Assembly (NCBI GenBank): GCA_013420905.1
Contig: JAAXNY010000009.1
Coordinates: 2,294,001-2,358,000, forward strand
Source: Collybia mongolica
Taxonomy: Eukaryota > Basidiomycota > Agaricomycetes > Agaricales > Clitocybaceae
Direction: 5' to 3'
Length of the DNA stretch: 64,000 nucleotides
How positions within the stretch are numbered: position 1 is the first letter of the stretch; each line of letters begins with the position of its first letter. The notes under the pieces are model-generated. The model saw nothing but the letters and a program-made list of their open reading frames with translations, was not told where the DNA came from and did no database searches. Position numbers and translations under genes: made by a program. Shown piece after piece: positions 59,423-64,000 of this stretch.

Positions 59423-60946
59423 CTAGGAGAGCTCTGGAATTTTAATCCTCTTGTCTATGAATACGAAACCCAATCCCTCATCCATGATTCTTTCAAGCCA
59501 CCTCAAGGATTTTGCGTCGACCCAGCAATCTTCCATCACAGTATAGGTAACGGATTCCATAGTACGAAGTATCTCTTCGTGATACTGATGCTGAACTTTG
59601 TTGGGCGTTGATTTCCGTGCCCGACTCTCCAACATCATGAGCATCTCATTCAACTCAGAAGATCCACCACAGATGAACGTACGCAGTCGAGGAAATAAGC
59701 TCCCAGTGCCTATTTCCTCCAGCATTTCCGGACCACAATAATGACTGTGGCTGAAATGAATGACGGAAGGCATTGCGTGCAACAATTTGTCAACATCTTC
59801 TCCTGCGAACGTAATGCTGAAAATTTCCACCTCACATGAGGAACGCGAAACGAAGAGAGCCAATTCATCGTCCGACCAATCTACCATTCCATCCTCGGCA
59901 ACGAGAGAAAAATGTTTCAATAATGGCGCGACCAAGGGCCTGAAAAACCATCCAGTATTTGACGACTCAGACCCGGCAGCGACTTCAAGGACCTCCAGAT
60001 GGTCCATAACGATTTCGTCCCGCTTAGTGGGTTCGTTATCGCCAGGTCCTATAGTGAATGTACATGAGAAAAGATTACAGCATTGCCGTAAGAGCTCGTG
60101 GCCAGAACCAGGAGACAACATGGTACCATCAACAAGGTGCAATTTGGTTAGCCTTTCCCAAGGAAGGTGAACGAAATTATTCAAAGCGGGCACGCCAGGT
60201 ACATCCAAGGACAATATAAATTCCCGTAGCTTTGGCGCAAAATCAAACTGAAAATGCGTGCCGCTTTCCGATGAGTATTTGAGTGAGAGCGCCCTCATCT
60301 CTATTGATTCCAAAGAGTTTATCCTGTCGCTGAACAGGTGGAATAGTTTGGGCATGTATGATGCGGGTTCAAACGAGATATGCTGGAGTCGATGATAATA
60401 TGGAGCGAGGATGTTAGTGATTGTTTTATACATGGATGCATCGTGCTGTCGGTGAAATGCGTGGGCGAATACCTCAAGAGACAGGAAAGAATTCCCACTT
60501 CGAGAAAAGAACACCGCCAGTTTTTGGGTTAGGATAATAAGGTCACGCTGTCGCGGTAGGTTGTAGACAATGCGAGCATTACTCCATAGCTGGGGCATCG
60601 CCAAAGCTACTCCCCTCCATTTAGAGCACACTTGGCTTAAGTTCCAAGGTTCCATGTATAAATCATCCGTTGGCATTTCGATTGTGACTGTGTCGCTAGT
60701 AAGATGTGAAAATATTTCGGCGATAATTTCACCTGGGATTTCTCGGATTGGCGATATCATAGCTCTCAATTCCGCAATTCTCATGAGCTTGTTTGCACGA
60801 GTAGATTGAAGGTGAGCTATTTCTCCGTCCAGAGCTTCGAGTTCTCTCTGTGTGTCGGACATCCGCGAACGGACGAGACGCTTCTCTGTGTCCGGAAGCA
60901 CGATGTTTGAGGTTGTTGCCATGAGCTCTAATTTATCGGCAGCCAT
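59423..60946 (-). CDS. F-box protein, Agaricomycete type
   Basis: Single-exon gene, 507 aa from the ATG at 60946; the longer reading starts with GTG. The N-terminus has a coiled coil (MSDTQRELEALDGEIAHLQS, then a basic RIAEL segment) directly before the F-box: ISPIREIPGEIIAEIFSHL and WNLSQVCSKWRGVALAMPQLW. This coil-plus-F-box layout with a degenerate leucine-rich C-terminal part (LRLR-poor, SxLESIEMRAL-like strands) is very common in mushroom genomes, where such genes form large families. It probably acts as an SCF ubiquitin-ligase adaptor; the target is unknown. The frame is intact, unlike the F-box relic at 26-28 kb. It is convergent with MCM7 (152 bp). Confidence 0.82.
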   Translation of the reverse strand: MAADKLELMATTSNIVLPDTEKRLVRSRMSDTQRELEALDGEIAHLQSTRANKLMRIAELRAMISPIREIPGEIIAEIFSHLTSDTVTIEMPTDDLYMEPWNLSQVCSKWRGVALAMPQLWSNARIVYNLPRQRDLIILTQKLAVFFSRSGNSFLSLEVFAHAFHRQHDASMYKTITNILAPYYHRLQHISFEPASYMPKLFHLFSDRINSLESIEMRALSLKYSSESGTHFQFDFAPKLREFILSLDVPGVPALNNFVHLPWERLTKLHLVDGTMLSPGSGHELLRQCCNLFSCTFTIGPGDNEPTKRDEIVMDHLEVLEVAAGSESSNTGWFFRPLVAPLLKHFSLVAEDGMVDWSDDELALFVSRSSCEVEIFSITFAGEDVDKLLHAMPSVIHFSHSHYCGPEMLEEIGTGSLFPRLRTFICGGSSELNEMLMMLESRARKSTPNKVQHQYHEEILRTMESVTYTVMEDCWVDAKSLRWLERIMDEGLGFVFIDKRIKIPELS

Positions 60947-61370
60947 CGCGTCCACTACGGTTGGTTTCTCTGACCATCGATTAGATGAAATAATTCAGTG
61001 AGCACAAAGATCCTAGAGCCTAAGCTCATGAGGTTACTCACTGCTAGCTCGAGTGATATTTGGAGTTTCCCAACTGGTGCAAATGGGATTGGAGAGGATA
61101 GTGGAATAAATACTGTTACGAATAAAAGAAAGAAAAAAGTGACGTTACCTGACCTCGCTTTCGGCGGACCATGTGATGCACGATAAAGGTCATGAGCACA
61201 GCGAGGACGGAGTTTGACCTTGGACGAAGCACTACATATGCAAAAGAGTGAGATGAACCCTCAGAACACAAACTGAACCCAACAACGGTACCACTTATAA
61301 ATAAGTACCTCCAGCGAATGTTGTAACTAAGTGTTAAATACATAATGCCCAATATCTAGAGTAAGTCAAT
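60947..61370. other. Intergenic region between F-box gene and KEX2
   Basis: 424 bp holding the F-box promoter and the 3' end of the kexin gene. No gene is seen. Confidence 0.5.
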
Positions 61371-64000
61371 TTATGAAGCATGTTCCCAGCTCCCACCACT
61401 TCCACTTGGGCTCGAGGGAGCGCTACGTTGTGGATGTGCCTCGTAACGAGGTTCAGCTCTTTCTGGTTCGTCGTGGTATAACGGCGTTGGATGTCCACCA
61501 GCACTCGGTGGTTCATCATCGTCCAGGAACCCGGAGTGGAATCCTAGCCCTGCTGCGACGCGATCTCGAGGATGTGTTCCCCTCAAGGCCCTCGTCTCAT
61601 CTTCGTCATCTTCGTCATCTGAGACTTCCCCGAAGGCATCGTACAACTCTTTCGTCGGACGAGACGATCCAGCCCCCTGGTGGCTGGAAAGGGCGCTCAT
61701 AGAGACATCATCGCCAGCAGGGAGGGTCGTGTAATTTGACAAGCGAGCAGCCCGTCGTCGCCTCCAGAAGAAGATGCCAGCGCCTATTCCGAACAGAACA
61801 ACCGCGCCAACTGCGACAAAGAACCATTTCTGGTTGGACACGAGATTAGCCATATCTGGGAACCAGCCCATGTCAGTGGTAGGGGTCCCAGACGGAGAAG
61901 CTGGATTTGTGTTCTCGCCCTCGGCTGTTCCATGGTCCCCAGGTAGAAGTGCCGTGGGTTTTGCTAGAACCTTGGAGGTCGTAGGGGTCGGTGGCATAGG
62001 TGGATTTTCAGGAAGTGGAAGAGTACCCTCCTTGAGCGGCACCTCGTACTTGATTGCTTTTGCCGGATCAATGGAAGTTCCCCAAAATTTCATATTCCAC
62101 CCCAAGAATGTCCCGTTGTTTTCTTGTGGTTTATTGGAATCTGTAACTGAGATGGTCCAATCGCCCAAAGGATTCTCACCCCTGTGTAACTTGAGTATGA
62201 GAAATCATAGACAGTACAATCAACTTACCAATGTTTAACAGACATGAACATCCATCCAGGATAGCCCGTATCTGCACGGTCTGATGGGCGTTTCTTCGCC
62301 AGGACGCTCTTGATGCCATTAGGGCTGACAATTTCGACTTCGACGTCACCTCGGCAGGTGTGATTAATCCATACTCTAACGTTGATATGTTCTAGTTTTT
62401 CAAAATTGTTGTCCAGCAGCATTTGTTTTGTGATTGACAAGGTGCTATTGACACCACCATTGCTGATGAATTGGCCGCCTGAATATTTCTCATCTTCGCC
62501 CATCGTCCCATTGTTCAACTGAATAGCCTTCGTCTCGAACCATGCTTGAGGCTTAACAAGTGTCCACATTTGGGCCGCTTTGACGTATCGATAGGCGTCC
62601 AGGACACCGAAACCATACTTGTAGCTGTAGAGCCTGCCGGCAGCAGTAGGCTCCCAGTCGGGATCGTCGGGATTGATCATCCTCGCATTCTCTACACATA
62701 GGTATTGGATGTCGCGCCATGACAGATCAGGACTTTGAATGACCATACAATCAATATGAAGAATGAGAGGAATGTCAATGTACATACCGGGCTTCAAGGG
62801 CAAGGGCAAATACACCAACAGCATTTGGTGCGGCTGCAGACGTTCCACCATGAGAAGCTGTGCACTGGTTTTTCCCCTTATCCGTGGTAACCTAAAGCAA
62901 CTTATCAATACGAGGCTCATTCCTACGGGAGAAACACGAACGATATGTTTCCCACTTCCAGAGCTGTAAGCAACGATCATGTTGGCAGCACAAGGCTCTG
63001 AGTAATATGGGTGGAGTCCTTTAGAATCCACCGCAGATACGGTAACAGAATAGATGCTGTTCGTGTATCCGTCGAAGTTGCATTGATCACCGTTTGCTGC
63101 TCCATTTCCACTCGCAAACACAAATATAGAGCCCTTTCCATTTCGTCCATTATTGATGCCATTTACAACAGCCTTCTTGATGAGGTAGCCCGGACCTTCC
63201 ATCGACTGACCATTGTCCGGAGGACCCCAGCTGCAGCTGTAAATGGAGACGTTTTGGAACCCATAATTAAGGGCGGCAGCCTCATCGATGTCCGATATTG
63301 GGCCTGAAAGAATTCGTACACCTGCAACTTTTGATTGGTACGCGATGCCAATGCCACAGGCCTTGTTCTTGCCCGCAGCTATCTGACCTGCACATCGCGT
63401 TCCGTGATGATCATCGTATTTTTTCGGTGTCGGAAGCTTTTCGTGGTCATTGAAGTCATAGGAATCGTCCGCATCCTGCCAAAGTGAGTCAAGCATGTTC
63501 CCGTAAGACATAGAGCATGGAAGCTCACAAAATTATCTTTTAGGTCTTCGCTGGTATAGTCTAGACCATCATCCACCAGTGATGATATTACACCCTTCCC
63601 CGTGAATCCCATCTCCCATACAGGTGTAGCATTCATCATATGTTCCGGGTGGTCGTTGTTAACGAGATGCCATTGCTCAGGAAACATGGGGTCCTGGATT
63701 CCAAGCCTTGAAGCAATTCGTTGTGCAAGGGTTTCAGGAGGCTCGGTAGTCTCGGGGGTATCCTGTGGTGGTCGCACAGGTGGAGGTGCTCGTTTTACTC
63801 GCTGACGAAGGGTTTGTCGGGAAAAGTATTTCAACGAGGAAACCACGGCTCGGGCATGGCGAGTGTCTCCAGAGCGTGATGATAGATGGGTTTCAACAAT
63901 ATTGGCCCTAGCCCACAAACTTTTTAGTGCATCGAGGACAGGGTCGGAATCGTCACTGCGGGCGGCAAGGTCTGGCTTGACGGCTCGGACAAGCCAATGG
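61371..64000 (-). CDS. KEX2: Kexin, Golgi subtilisin-like processing protease (5' partial)
   Basis: Cuts pro-proteins after dibasic sites in the late Golgi. Five exons lie in the window: 63529-64000 (continues past the edge), 62942-63475, 62788-62891, 62229-62732, 61371-62181. The N-terminal propeptide part ends near QRVKRAPPP, a likely self-cleavage site. Catalytic triad: Asp in SLVDDGLDYTSEDL, His in DDHHGTRCAGQ, Ser in SHGGTSAAAPNAVGVF; oxyanion Asn in FVFASGNGAANGDQC. The P-domain follows (HINVRVWINHTCRGDVEVEI, then LGDWTISVTD), next a Pro/Thr stalk, one membrane helix (WFFVAVGAVVLFGIGAGIFF) with an RRRR stop signal, and an acidic cytosolic tail. Signal peptide and start are outside. Confidence 0.95.

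Overview
This window looks like nuclear DNA of a mushroom-forming basidiomycete (Agaricomycetes). The genes are broken by many short introns, mostly 47-65 nt with GT..AG ends and CTAAC/CTGAC-like branch points. The gene content is fungal: DASH Dad3, Atg9, LIS1/PAC1, kexin, White-collar-2, and a DNMT1-type methyltransferase with an RFTS module. I rebuilt exon structures by hand from splice sites and reading-frame continuity. Most gene models close in frame over all exons. The species cannot be named from the sequence.

Layout. 1-5.3 kb: 3' part of a long coiled-coil kinesin. 5.8-12.3 kb: mitochondrial-type SDR, C2H2 factor (-), white-collar-2 photoreceptor partner (+), ARPC1 of the Arp2/3 complex (+), and a three-exon DASH subunit Dad3 (-). 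13.6-25.7 kb: BTB-like protein, AGC kinase (-), inositol-pentakisphosphate 2-kinase IPK1, isovaleryl-CoA dehydrogenase, Zn2Cys6 factor with a GC-AG intron, LIS1/PAC1 (-). 25.7-28.6 kb: AT-rich accessory stretch with a perfect inverted repeat and a decayed F-box gene. 28.6-34.7 kb: ATP synthase beta, tRNA-Ser(AGA), DUF1776 protein, cyclic phosphodiesterase, MYND-finger protein (-). 36-45.1 kb: cytosolic GluRS (-) divergent from 2-isopropylmalate synthase, then ATG9. 45.3-47.9 kb: two tandem decayed MYND-like gene copies. 47.9-50.4 kb: IRS4-like EH protein (-) divergent from an ECM15/DUF77 protein. 50.6-55.5 kb: 19-exon DNMT1. 55.7-64 kb: an unknown small gene, MCM7, an F-box protein (-), and kexin (-), whose 5' end lies beyond the window.

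Most loci are conserved housekeeping genes: leucine synthesis and leucine degradation (LEU4, IVD), ATP synthesis, translation, replication licensing, microtubule and actin machinery, autophagy, and secretory processing. No plasmid, phage, CRISPR or biosynthetic gene cluster is visible. The accessory signals are two pseudogene patches (26.4-28 kb and 45.3-46.8 kb) and a palindromic repeat. The most notable structural observations are an 11-residue His/Leu lattice in the kinesin coiled coil, an apparently duplicated C-terminal regulatory module in 2-isopropylmalate synthase, two GC-AG introns with a GCG donor, and a DASH Dad3 gene that simple ORF calling misses.
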